A DNA stretch of 26,426 nt from DATEOR01 sp035296905 (GTDB taxonomy: Bacteria; Actinomycetota; Thermoleophilia; Gaiellales; Gaiellaceae), in contig DATHAA010000094.1 in the NCBI GenBank assembly GCA_035296905.1, positions 1-26,426 on the forward strand, written 5' to 3'. The notes beneath the pieces are model-generated. The model worked only from the letters and a program-made list of their open reading frames with translations, was not told the origin of the DNA and did no database searches. Position 1 is the stretch's first letter. Every line of letters begins with the position of its first letter. The position numbers and the translations under genes are program-made. Of the stretch, positions 1 to 9,090 are shown in pieces.

Positions 1-388
1 CGTCAAGGGAGTCGAGGCTCACCGTGATCCGCGTGAGGCCGGCGTCCGCGAGCGCGCGCGCCTTCGCCGCGAGCAACGCTCCGTTCGTGGTGAGCGTCAA
101 GTCCGCGTCCATCCCGGCGAGCTTGGCGACCAGCACTTCGAGGTCGCGCCGTACGAGGGGCTCACCGCCGGTGATCCGCAGCTTGCGCACGCCGAGCTCG
201 ACGAACACGCGCGCGACGCGCTCGATCTCCTCGAAGGTGAGCAGCTCGCGCCGGCCCAGGAACGCGTAGTCGTGCCCGTAGACCTCCTTCGGCATGCAGT
301 AGACGCAGCGAAAGTTGCAGCGGTCAGTGATCGAGACTCGGAGGTCCCGAAGCGGCCGGTGGAGAGTGTCCTCGAGCGCCACGGACAT
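1..388 (-). CDS. moaA: GTP 3',8-cyclase MoaA (partial, 3' end outside window)
   Basis: Radical-SAM enzyme of molybdenum cofactor synthesis, which converts GTP to 3',8-cyclo-GTP in the cytoplasm. Reading the minus strand from 388 gives an open frame to the window edge (129 codons). It contains the radical-SAM cysteine motif CNFRCVYCMPKE near residues 24-35, the KLRITGGEPLVRRDL segment typical of MoaA, and a later TLTTNGALL and TVSLDSL stretch. These are seen directly and the family match is strong. The first ATG is at 388, but a TAGGGT hexamer lies directly against it. A GTG two codons in (382) would sit 6 nt from that hexamer, the spacing seen at other starts in this window, so 382 is a real alternative. 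The gene is divergent from the EamA exporter at 483. The C-terminal half, including the second iron-sulfur cluster cysteines, lies outside the window. Confidence 0.93.
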   Translation of the reverse strand, partial: MSVALEDTLHRPLRDLRVSITDRCNFRCVYCMPKEVYGHDYAFLGRRELLTFEEIERVARVFVELGVRKLRITGGEPLVRRDLEVLVAKLAGMDADLTLTTNGALLAAKARALADAGLTRITVSLDSLD

Positions 389-394
389 ACCCTA
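389..394 (-). promoter_or_regulatory. candidate -10 element of moaA
   Basis: On the minus strand the hexamer TAGGGT directly precedes the ATG at 388 and lies 6 nt from the in-frame GTG at 382. It resembles TAGNNT hexamers placed 6-10 nt before several other starts here. No clear -35 is visible and there is no Shine-Dalgarno, so a leaderless mRNA beginning at the GTG is an inference. Confidence 0.35.
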
Positions 395-406
395 GCCTTC
401 AATCCC

Positions 407-462
407 GGGCGATCAGCGCGCGTAATGGATTCCCCCCGGAATCCGACTTGAGCTGATCGCCC
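407..462. repeat. nested inverted repeat between moaA and the EamA exporter
   Basis: GGGCGATCAGC (407-417) is repeated perfectly inverted as GCTGATCGCCC (452-462). Between the arms is a second perfect hairpin, GGATTCC-CCCC-GGAATCC (427-444). The whole structure fills most of the 94-bp gap between two divergent starts, so it is badly placed for a transcription terminator of either gene. It could be an operator or a structured 5' leader of the exporter mRNA. I recognise no known motif in it. Confidence 0.6.
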
Positions 463-482
463 CGCGCGGGCATCCTCGGGTC

Positions 483-1436
483 ATGGCGGCGACGTATCGG
501 CCGAGGGTCTGGCTCGCCTTGGCGACGATTTACGTCGTATGGGGTTCGACGTTCATGGCGGTGACGATCGCGGTTCGCGATGTGCCGCCGCTCCTCGCGA
601 TGGGCATCCGCCACGTCATTGCGGGGACGCTCCTCCTTGCCTGGGCGCTTCCGCGCGGCGACCGGGAGGGCGACCGCATCGGCCGGACGCAGATCCGCGC
701 CGGCTTCATCTTCGGCGGCGCGCTCTTCGTGGTCGGCCACGGCGGCCTTGCGTGGGCGCAGCAGACGGTGCCTTCGGGGGTGGCCGCCCTCCTGATCGGC
801 AGCATCCCGCTCTGGATGGCGCTGCTCGACCGTCTCTTCTTCGGCAAGCGCCTGCACCCGAGCGCGACACTCGGCCTCGTCGTCGGCTTCGCCGGCCTCG
901 CCTTTCTCTTCGACCCGTTCGGGGAGGGCAGCTTCGACCGCCTCGGCGCCGTCGTCTGCGTCCTCGCGGCCCTCGCCTGGGCCGCCGGGTCCTTGTACTC
1001 ACGCGGAGCGCCGCTTCCGAAGCGGCCGCTCGTCTCCGCCGGGCTTGCCGCCCTCTGTGGCGGTGTGCTCCTCCTCGTCGCCGGCGCGGCGCGCGGTGAG
1101 CTCGGCGACCTGCATCCCGCCGCCGACGCCCTTGGGGCGATCGCCTACCTCGTGGTCGTCGGGACACTCGTCGGCTTCGTCGCCTACGTCTGGCTTCTCC
1201 GCAACGCGCCGACATCGCTCGTCGCCACCTACGCGTACGTGAACCCCCTGATCGCGGTCGCGCTCGGCGCCCTCCTCCTGGACGAGGAGATCACGGGGCA
1301 GATGCTCGCCGCCGGCGCGGTCATCCTGGCCTCTGTTGCGCTCATCGTCGCGAGAAGCGGCGAGGTGCTCGAGCCCGGACGCGGCCTGCGGCGTCGGCCG
1401 GTCCCCGTTTTGGAAGGAGATTTGCAGGGGAAATAG
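483..1436 (+). CDS. EamA/DMT-superfamily transporter
   Basis: Predicted inner-membrane exporter of 317 residues, the usual size for two-EamA-domain (10-helix) drug/metabolite transporters. The N-terminus carries the family-like VWGSTFMAVTIAVRDVPP followed by a hydrophobic helix. The second half repeats the pattern with AYVNPLIAVALGALLLDEEI, the region that in EamA proteins marks the last helix pair. About ten hydrophobic stretches are evident across both halves. The ATG at 483 has no convincing Shine-Dalgarno. It is divergent from moaA, and the next gene (1466) begins about 30 nt after its stop, so the two could be co-transcribed, although the CsbD-like gene has its own strong ribosome site. 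The substrate cannot be told from sequence; family members export amino acids, metabolites or drugs. Confidence 0.9.
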   Translation: MAATYRPRVWLALATIYVVWGSTFMAVTIAVRDVPPLLAMGIRHVIAGTLLLAWALPRGDREGDRIGRTQIRAGFIFGGALFVVGHGGLAWAQQTVPSGVAALLIGSIPLWMALLDRLFFGKRLHPSATLGLVVGFAGLAFLFDPFGEGSFDRLGAVVCVLAALAWAAGSLYSRGAPLPKRPLVSAGLAALCGGVLLLVAGAARGELGDLHPAADALGAIAYLVVVGTLVGFVAYVWLLRNAPTSLVATYAYVNPLIAVALGALLLDEEITGQMLAAGAVILASVALIVARSGEVLEPGRGLRRRPVPVLEGDLQGK

Positions 1437-1465
1437 ATCTGACTCCACAACCAAGGAGGGGTCTT

Positions 1466-1627
1466 ATGTCTGGTGAGATGGACAAGGTCGAAGGCGAGCT
1501 GAAGGAACAGGAAGGCAAGCTCACCGACGACGAGATGCGTGAGAAGCAGGGCCAGGCCCAGCAGAAGTGGGGCGAGGCCAAGGACAAGGCCGACGAGGCC
1601 AAGGACGAGGTCAGCGACCGCACGTAG
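1466..1627 (+). CDS. CsbD-like small stress protein
   Basis: A 53-residue, highly charged, Lys/Glu/Gln-rich protein with no hydrophobic segment. It begins MSGEMDKVEGELKEQEGKL and continues with GQAQQKWGEAKDKADEAKD. The repeated G-x-x-K/Q pattern and the LTDDEM segment fit the CsbD family of small general-stress proteins (helical, partly disordered, molecular function unknown). Translation is well supported by an AAGGAGGGG ribosome site 5-6 nt before the ATG. A GC-rich hairpin follows the stop closely, so this looks like a short transcript or the end of one. Its place directly before the chaperone operon fits a stress role, but that is inference. The CsbD assignment comes from composition and pattern, so it is moderate. 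Confidence 0.7.
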   Translation: MSGEMDKVEGELKEQEGKLTDDEMREKQGQAQQKWGEAKDKADEAKDEVSDRT

Positions 1628-1650
1628 CCGCGGCCTCAGGAATGCCCACC

Positions 1651-1683
1651 GAAGGCGCCCAATTGGGCGCCTTCGCGCGTTTG
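1651..1683 (+). terminator. hairpin terminator after the CsbD-like gene
   Basis: GAAGGCGCCC (1651-1660), AATT, then GGGCGCCTTC (1665-1674) form a perfect 10-bp stem around a 4-base centre. It starts 24 nt after the stop codon at 1627. Only a weak T run (TTT at about 1680) follows, as is usual for high-GC actinobacterial hairpins. Being fully palindromic it could act in either direction. Confidence 0.65.
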
Positions 1684-1714
1684 GGGACGGTATTCTCGGC
1701 TCGGTCGGGCCTAT

Positions 1715-1891
1715 ATGTACGACCATCACTGGCACTGGCGCTCGAGGCTCCCGGAAAGGAAGGGCCGGGCCTGTCGCGTGGTCGCACGCTCTCGCCGCCT
1801 CGGGTCTGTGCTCGTCGAGTTCGAGGACGGCTTTCGAGTCGTCACCTCGCGCTACGCGGTTCGTCGCGCCCCCATCTCCGGATCTGGCTAG
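1715..1891 (+). CDS. small basic hypothetical protein (58 aa)
   Basis: ATG at 1715 opens a 58-codon frame ending at the TAG at 1889. The protein starts MYDHHWHWRSRLPERKGR and continues with VLVEFEDGFRVVTSRYAVRR. It is rich in Arg and aromatic residues, has no membrane segment, and has a compact beta-like centre (GSVLVEFEDGFRVVTS) resembling a small SH3-like or nucleic-acid-binding fold; that fold suggestion is only inference. Codon use is GC-ending like neighbouring genes, which supports coding. There is no clear Shine-Dalgarno; a TATTCT hexamer at 1691-1696 is a possible -10. I do not recognise the family with certainty, although similar short proteins with this opening may exist in related actinobacteria. 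Its stop codon overlaps the likely dnaK -10 element. Confidence 0.55.
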   Translation: MYDHHWHWRSRLPERKGRACRVVARSRRLGSVLVEFEDGFRVVTSRYAVRRAPISGSG

Positions 1892-1894
1892 AAT
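1889..1894 (+). promoter_or_regulatory. candidate -10 element of the dnaK operon
   Basis: TAGAAT lies 56 nt before the dnaK ATG and directly before an AT-rich leader that stands out in this GC-rich sequence. I see no matching TTGACA-like -35 at 16-18 bp, so use of this hexamer is uncertain. It shares its TAG with the stop codon of the preceding small gene. Confidence 0.4.
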
Positions 1895-1896
1895 GT

Positions 1897-1924
1897 GCTA
1901 TGAAAAGACTTAGATTTTCTTAGC
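1897..1924. promoter_or_regulatory. 28-bp inverted repeat in the dnaK leader, candidate repressor operator
   Basis: GCTATGAAAA (1897-1906) and TTTTCTTAGC (1915-1924) are inverted repeats matching at 9 of 10 positions around the 8-bp centre GACTTAGA. The element begins 3 nt after the TAGAAT hexamer, so it would cover the transcription start, and it ends 10 nt before the dnaK Shine-Dalgarno region. This is a typical repressor-operator position. The operon encodes an HspR-like repressor, but the repeat does not match the HAIR consensus (CTTGAGT-N7-ACTCAAG) or CIRCE. Confidence 0.5.
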
Positions 1925-1950
1925 TGTCCAGTAACGGAGGAACTTCACCC

Positions 1951-3861
1951 ATGGCAAAGACAATCGGAATCGACCTCGGCACGACCAACTCTGCGATGGC
2001 CGTGCTCGAGGGCGGCGAGCCGACCGTCATCCCGAACGCCGAGGGCGGGCGCACGACTCCGTCAGTCGTCGCGTTCACGCGTGACGGCCAGCGGCTCGTC
2101 GGGGCGCCCGCAAAGCGCCAGCAGGTCACGAACCCGCAGAACACGGTCTTCTCCATCAAGCGCTTCATGGGCCGCAAGTTCGACGAGGTCTCGGAGGAGA
2201 TGAAGATCGTCCCGTACGAGGTCGACAAGACCCCGAACGGCGACGTGCGCGTGAAGGCGGGCGACAAGGAGTACGCGCCGCCGGAGATCAGCGCGATGAT
2301 CCTGCAGAAGCTCCGGACGGACGCCGAGGCATTCCTCGGCGAGCCCGTCACGGACGCGGTGATCACGGTGCCCGCGTACTTCGCCGACGCACAGATCGAG
2401 GCGACGCGGGACGCCGGCAAGATCGCCGGCCTCAACGTGCTTCGCATCATCAGCGAGCCGACCGCGGCCTCGCTCGCTTACGGGCTCGAGAAGGAGTCCG
2501 ACCAGACCATCCTCGTCTTCGACCTCGGGGGCGGGACGTTCGACGTCTCGATCCTCGACCTCGGCGAGGGCGTCTTCGAGGTGAAAGCCGTGAACGGCGA
2601 CAACCACCTCGGCGGCGACAACTTCGACAAGGCGATCGTCGACTGGATGGTCGGCGAGTTCAAGCGCGACCAGGGCATCGACCTCGTCGGCGACCGCATG
2701 GCGCTTCAGCGTCTCTACGAGGCCGCCGAGAAGGCGAAGATCGAGCTCTCGTCGACGATGTCGACGCAGATCAACCTGCCGTACATCACGGCGACTCCGG
2801 AGGGGCCGAAGCACCTCGACCTCCAGCTCACGCGGGCGAAGCTCACCGAGCTGACCGCCGAGCTCCTCGACCGCATCGTCGGCCCGACGAAGCAGGCCCT
2901 CTCCGACGCCGAGCTCACGCCCGACCAGATCGACCACGTGATCCTCGTCGGCGGCATGACGCGTATGCCGGCCGTCCAGGATAAGGTCAAGGAGATCATC
3001 GGCAAGGAGCCGCACAAGGGCGTCAACCCAGACGAGGTCGTCGCCGTCGGCGCGGCCATCCAGGCCGGCGTCCTCAAGGGCGAGGTGAAGGACGTCCTGC
3101 TTCTGGACGTGACCCCGCTCTCCCTCGGCATCGAGACCAAGGGCGGCGTCTTCACGAAGCTGATCGACCGCAACACGACCATCCCGACGAAAAAGTCGGA
3201 CACGTTCTCGACGGCCGAGGACAACCAGCCCTCGGTCGAGATCCACGTCCTTCAGGGCGAGTCGGAGATGGCATCCTTCAACAAGACGCTCGGCAAGTTC
3301 CAGCTCGTCGGCATCCCGCCGGCGCCGCGCGGCATGCCGCAGATCGAGGTCACCTTCGACATCGACGCGAACCGCATCATCAACGTGTCGGCGAAGGACC
3401 TCGGCACCGGCAACGAGCAGGACATTCGCATCGAGAGCGGCTCCGGCCTCTCCGAGGACGAGGTCGAGCGGATGGTCCGCGAGGCCGAGTCCCACGCGGA
3501 CGAGGCCCACAAGATGCGCGAGGCCGCAGAGGCCCGAAACCAGGCAGAGAACCTGCTCTACTCGACCGAGAAGAGTCTCAAGGACCACCGCGACGCACTC
3601 GACGAGGAGACGATCTCCACGATCGAGTCGCGGACGGAGGAGCTCCGCTCGGCGCTCGACGGCAGCGACGCTGCCGAGATCCGGGCGAAGTCCGACTCCC
3701 TCATGGAGGCCTCGCACAAGCTGGCGCAGGCCGTCTACGAGAAGGTGCAGTCCGAGCAGGCTGCGTCTGCGTCCTCCGCCAACGGTGAATCGACCAGCGA
3801 CGACGAGGTCGTCGAGGAGGCCGACTACGAGGTCATCGACGAGGAGGCCAAGTCCTCGTAA
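1951..3861 (+). CDS. dnaK: molecular chaperone DnaK (Hsp70)
   Basis: ATP-dependent Hsp70 chaperone of 636 residues, the usual length. The nucleotide-binding domain opens with TIGIDLGTTNSAMAVLEGG and carries the second phosphate motif LVFDLGGGTFDVSILDLG and the adenosine-site segment ILVGGMTRMPAVQDKV. The interdomain linker with VLLLDVTPLSLGIETKGG is near residues 380-395. The substrate-binding domain and helical lid follow, and the C-terminus ends in an acidic tail with DDEVVEEADYEVIDEEA, the type that recruits partners. The ATG is preceded by ACGGAGGAA at good spacing. It is the first gene of the operon; grpE begins on the A of its stop codon. DnaK works with DnaJ, GrpE and ClpB, all encoded directly downstream, and in actinobacteria DnaK is also the co-repressor of HspR, which would give feedback control. 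Confidence 0.98.
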   Translation: MAKTIGIDLGTTNSAMAVLEGGEPTVIPNAEGGRTTPSVVAFTRDGQRLVGAPAKRQQVTNPQNTVFSIKRFMGRKFDEVSEEMKIVPYEVDKTPNGDVRVKAGDKEYAPPEISAMILQKLRTDAEAFLGEPVTDAVITVPAYFADAQIEATRDAGKIAGLNVLRIISEPTAASLAYGLEKESDQTILVFDLGGGTFDVSILDLGEGVFEVKAVNGDNHLGGDNFDKAIVDWMVGEFKRDQGIDLVGDRMALQRLYEAAEKAKIELSSTMSTQINLPYITATPEGPKHLDLQLTRAKLTELTAELLDRIVGPTKQALSDAELTPDQIDHVILVGGMTRMPAVQDKVKEIIGKEPHKGVNPDEVVAVGAAIQAGVLKGEVKDVLLLDVTPLSLGIETKGGVFTKLIDRNTTIPTKKSDTFSTAEDNQPSVEIHVLQGESEMASFNKTLGKFQLVGIPPAPRGMPQIEVTFDIDANRIINVSAKDLGTGNEQDIRIESGSGLSEDEVERMVREAESHADEAHKMREAAEARNQAENLLYSTEKSLKDHRDALDEETISTIESRTEELRSALDGSDAAEIRAKSDSLMEASHKLAQAVYEKVQSEQAASASSANGESTSDDEVVEEADYEVIDEEAKSS

Positions 3862-4349
3862 TGGCTGACGAGGCTTCGACTCCGACCAACGACGCTGAGC
3901 TGGAGGAGCGGCTCGCCGAGGTCGAACGCGAGCGCGACGAGTATCTGAACGATCTCAAGCGCGTCGCGGCCGACTTCGAGAACTACCGCAAGCGGGTTGC
4001 GCGCGACCGGGAGGGCCTGGTCGCGCGTGCCCACGAGCGCCTGGTCAAGGAGCTCCTGCCCGTGCTCGACGACCTCGAGCGCGCGCTTGAGGCAGCCGCA
4101 CAGCACGAGGAGGCAAAGCTGGAGGAGGGCGTCCGGCTCGTCCACCGCGAGCTCGTGGAGGCGCTCTCCCGCGAGGGCCTCGTCGAGGTGGAGACGGACG
4201 GGCAGTTCGACCCGCACGTCCACGAGGCGCTCCTCTCGCAGCCCTCCGAGCAGGAGGACGGCTCCGTCATGGGGGTCCTGCAGAAGGGCTACCGCCTCGG
4301 TGACCGCGTCCTCCGGCCGGCCCGAGTAGTGGTGTCGCAGGGCGAATGA
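3861..4349 (+). CDS. grpE: nucleotide exchange factor GrpE
   Basis: GrpE releases ADP from DnaK and so resets the Hsp70 cycle. The 162-residue protein has the expected architecture: an acidic N-terminal region forming a long helix/coiled coil (residues about 10-60, with YLNDLKRVAADFENYRKR, the GrpE hallmark) and a C-terminal beta domain ending in LQKGYRLGDRVLRPARVVVS, the conserved GrpE signature. Its ATG overlaps the dnaK TAA by one base and its TGA overlaps the dnaJ ATG (ATGA), so translation of the three is probably coupled. Nothing is unusual in the sequence. Confidence 0.96.
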   Translation: MADEASTPTNDAELEERLAEVERERDEYLNDLKRVAADFENYRKRVARDREGLVARAHERLVKELLPVLDDLERALEAAAQHEEAKLEEGVRLVHRELVEALSREGLVEVETDGQFDPHVHEALLSQPSEQEDGSVMGVLQKGYRLGDRVLRPARVVVSQGE

Positions 4350-5452
4350 AGGACCTGTACGAAGTCCTCGGGGTGAAGAAGGGCGCCTCGGCGGACGAGA
4401 TCAAGAAGGCCTATCGGAAGCTCGCGCGCCAGCACCATCCGGACAAGAACCCGGGCGACAAGGCGGCCGAGGAGCGCTTCAAGGAGATCCAGAGCGCGTA
4501 CGACGTCCTCTCGGATCCCGAGAAGCGCAAGCAGTACGACCAGGTCGGGCCGCGGATCTTCAGCGGCGCGGGCGGAGGGCCCGGGGGCGGCGGCAACTTC
4601 AACTGGTCCGGGAACTTCTCCGATCTGGGTGACATCGGCGATCTGTTCGGGAACATCTTCGGAAGCGCGGGCGCAGCGCGCGGGTCCTCGCAGCCTCGCC
4701 AGCGCGGCGAGCGTGGGCGCGATGTCGAGGTGGCGATCAACGTCTCCTTCGAGGATTCGCTGAGAGGCCTGACGACGAAAATCCCGGTCGACCTCGAGGT
4801 CAACTGCTCTGCATGCCACGGCACCGGCGCCGAGCCCGGCACGGCCCCGCAGATCTGCCCGGAGTGCCGCGGCCGCGGTGTTGTGTCCGAGGACGAAGGC
4901 TTCTTTGCGTTCTCGCGTCCGTGCCCTCGTTGTCACGGCAACGGCACGGTCATCGAGCGGCCGTGCCGGAACTGCCACGGCGCAGGCCGCGAGCGCCGCA
5001 CGAAGCGCTACACGGTGAAGATCCCGGCCGGGGTCAAGGACGGCACGCAGATCCGCCTCAAGGGCAAGGGCGAGGCGGGCACGAACGGCGGCCCACCCGG
5101 GGATCTCATCGTGGTCACGCGTGTGGCCGCATCGCCGCTCTACGAACGGCGCGGCGCCGATCTCCTGCTCGAGGTCCCGGTCACGTATGCCGAGGCCGCG
5201 CTCGGGGCGACCGTCGAGATCCCCACGCCGGAAGGCCGAGTCGCGCTCAAGGTCCCCGCCGGCTCGCAGGACGGAAAGATGCTGAAGGTCAAGGGCCGCG
5301 GCGCGCCCAAGCTGAACGGGGGCGGGAAAGGCGATCTGCTCGCGCGCCTCCGGGTCTCCATCCCCACGAAGCTCTCGAAGGCCGAGCGCGAAGCAATCGA
5401 GAATCTGCAGAAGGTCTCGCACGACGATCCCAGAGAGCAGGTGTTCTCGTGA
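4346..5452 (+). CDS. dnaJ: chaperone DnaJ (Hsp40), class A
   Basis: Co-chaperone that delivers substrates to DnaK and stimulates its ATPase; 368 residues. The J domain (residues 1-70) has the catalytic HPD at 31-33. A short Gly/Phe-rich linker follows (GGGPGGGGNFNWSGNF). The zinc-finger domain has four CxxCxGxG repeats, starting at Cys154 (CSACHGTG), Cys171 (CPECRGRG), Cys193 (CPRCHGNG) and Cys207 (CRNCHGAG). Two C-terminal substrate-binding beta domains complete a type I DnaJ. The ATG overlaps the grpE stop (ATGA). The stop overlaps the GTG of a 57-aa membrane protein gene that separates it from hspR; in Streptomyces the usual order is dnaK-grpE-dnaJ-hspR with no such insertion. Confidence 0.97.
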   Translation: MKDLYEVLGVKKGASADEIKKAYRKLARQHHPDKNPGDKAAEERFKEIQSAYDVLSDPEKRKQYDQVGPRIFSGAGGGPGGGGNFNWSGNFSDLGDIGDLFGNIFGSAGAARGSSQPRQRGERGRDVEVAINVSFEDSLRGLTTKIPVDLEVNCSACHGTGAEPGTAPQICPECRGRGVVSEDEGFFAFSRPCPRCHGNGTVIERPCRNCHGAGRERRTKRYTVKIPAGVKDGTQIRLKGKGEAGTNGGPPGDLIVVTRVAASPLYERRGADLLLEVPVTYAEAALGATVEIPTPEGRVALKVPAGSQDGKMLKVKGRGAPKLNGGGKGDLLARLRVSIPTKLSKAEREAIENLQKVSHDDPREQVFS

Positions 5453-5622
5453 CGCGCCGCCGGCTCCGGATCTACGCGATGGTGGCGCTCCTCGTCGCCC
5501 TCGGTCTTTTTCTGACGACAGTCACGGCGCTGCAGTGGATCGCCATTTTCCTCGTGGTCGCAAGCACCCTGGTCCTGATGTGGACGCTCTGGACCGGCGG
5601 TAGGGAGGCAGAGCGCGAATGA
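5449..5622 (+). CDS. small two-helix membrane protein within the chaperone operon
   Basis: GTG at 5449 overlaps the dnaJ TGA (GTGA) and opens 57 codons ending at 5622, where the stop overlaps the hspR ATG (ATGA). The product has a basic N-terminus (VTRRRLRIYA), a first hydrophobic helix (MVALLVALGLFLTTVTAL), a second (WIAIFLVVASTLVLMWTLW) and a short charged tail (GGREAERE). It is therefore a predicted two-pass membrane hairpin. It was identified by the coupled start/stop arrangement, GC-ending codons and membrane profile rather than by family; I do not recognise it. Co-translation with dnaJ and hspR suggests a stress-linked role at the membrane, but nothing in the sequence proves function. 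An internal ATG at 5479 is a less likely start because it would lose the coupling and the basic N-terminus. Confidence 0.75.
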   Translation: MTRRRLRIYAMVALLVALGLFLTTVTALQWIAIFLVVASTLVLMWTLWTGGREAERE

Positions 5623-5986
5623 CCGAGCAGGAGCGGCCCCGCTACATGATTTCGGTCGCGGCGGAGCTCGTCGGCATGCACCCGCAGACGCTTCGCATCT
5701 ACGAGTCGAAGGGCCTCGTGCGCCCCAGGCGCACCCCGGGGAACACACGCCTCTACTCCGAGGCCGACCTCGAGCGGCTCCGGCTCATCCAGCGCCTGAC
5801 CACCGAGCTCGGCCTGAACCTCGCCGGCGTGGAGACGGTCATCCGGCTCGAGGATGAGCTCGCCAAGGCGCGCGCGCGGCTCGACCGGCTCGAGCGCGAG
5901 CTGCGCCGCGAGATTCGCAACGTGCACAAGCAGTACAAGCGCGAGGTCGTGCTCTACCGCCGCGACGACCTCCCCGAAAGGACGAG

Positions 5987-6005
<19 letters not shown>
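5619..6005 (+). CDS. hspR: HspR-like MerR-family heat-shock repressor
   Basis: Transcriptional repressor of the heat-shock operon; 128 residues. A MerR-type winged helix-turn-helix occupies about residues 10-75 (ISVAAELVGMHPQTLRIYES, then GLVRPRRTPGNTRLYSEADL), followed by a Leu/Arg/Glu-rich coiled-coil dimerisation helix (EDELAKARARLDRLERELRR) and a short basic tail. Size, the MHPQTLRIYE recognition helix and the location after dnaJ are classic for HspR. Known biology: HspR represses the dnaK operon with DnaK as co-repressor and is relieved by heat. Its ATG overlaps the stop of the small membrane gene, and its last 19 nt overlap clpB in another frame. The likely target is the promoter before dnaK, where a non-standard inverted repeat is present. 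Confidence 0.92.
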
Positions 6006-8463
<2,458 letters not shown>

Positions 8464-8467
<4 letters not shown>

Positions 8468-9090
8468 AGGAGCTGCTCGCGTTTCTGGGAGTCTCGGCGC
8501 TCGTGATCGTCACGCCTGGCCAGGACACGGCGCTCACTATCCGCAGCACTTTGCTGGGCGGCCGGCGTGCCGGCGTGCTCACCGCGCTTGGCGTCTCGAC
8601 CGGGCAAGCCGTGTGGACGCTCGCCGCGAGCGCGGGCATCACGGCGATCCTGCTCGCTTCCGAGCCGGCCTTCCTCGCAGTCAAGCTGGCTGGGGCGATC
8701 TACCTCGTCTTCCTCGGCGGGCAGATGCTCGTCCACGCGCTGCGTCGCTCGAGAGCCCAGATCGACATGGCCAGGCCCACGGGTTGGCTCCCGCTCGCCA
8801 AGGCGTACCGTCAGGGCGTCGTCTCGAACCTCGGCAACCCGAAGATGGCCGTCTTCTTCACGAGCCTCCTGCCGCAGTTCGCGCCCGAGTCGGGGCCGCG
8901 CTTCGTCACTTTCATGGCTTTTGGCCTCTGCTTCGGTGCAATGACCGCCGGATGGCTCACCGCATACGCTTTCGCGGTTGCCCGTGCGAAGACCGCCTTC
9001 GAGAGGCCGCGCATTCGCCGTGTGATGGACGGGCTGACAGGCGCGGTGTTGGTCGCCCTCGGCCTGCGGCTCGCGTCAGAGCAGCGCTAG
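8464..9090 (+). CDS. LysE/RhtB-family exporter
   Basis: A 208-residue membrane protein with about six hydrophobic segments. It begins MKELLAFLGVSALVIVTPGQ and contains TPGQD at 17-21, matching the TPGPD-type motif near the N-terminus of LysE/RhtB amino-acid exporters. A glycine-rich second helix region (GGRRAGVLTALGVSTGQAVW) and the central GNPKMAVFFTSLLPQF, where the family has NPK, are also typical. The family exports amino acids or similar metabolites; the substrate here is unknown. Its ATG overlaps the clpB TGA (ATGA), so it is translationally coupled to the stress operon, an odd neighbour for a chaperone gene. It ends at 9090, converging on and overlapping the decayed GNAT gene by a few bases. 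Confidence 0.9.

Noticed and set aside
389..482. Moco riboswitch upstream of moaA
   Set aside because: The gap is only 94 bp, shorter than the known motif, and I could not fit its conserved elements; the structure is symmetric between two divergent genes.
1897..1924. CIRCE or HAIR element before dnaK
   Set aside because: The repeat does not match TTAGCACTC-N9-GAGTGCTAA or CTTGAGT-N7-ACTCAAG; no HrcA gene is visible. Kept only as an unnamed inverted repeat.
2062..3717. Long minus-strand open frame (551 codons) antisense to dnaK
   Set aside because: It mirrors the strongly biased codon use of dnaK; composition is dominated by Arg, Val, Leu, Asp and His with no recognisable domain. Similar antisense frames lie under clpB (6209-7606), metG (19384-20799) and ispE/rsmA (21971-23917).
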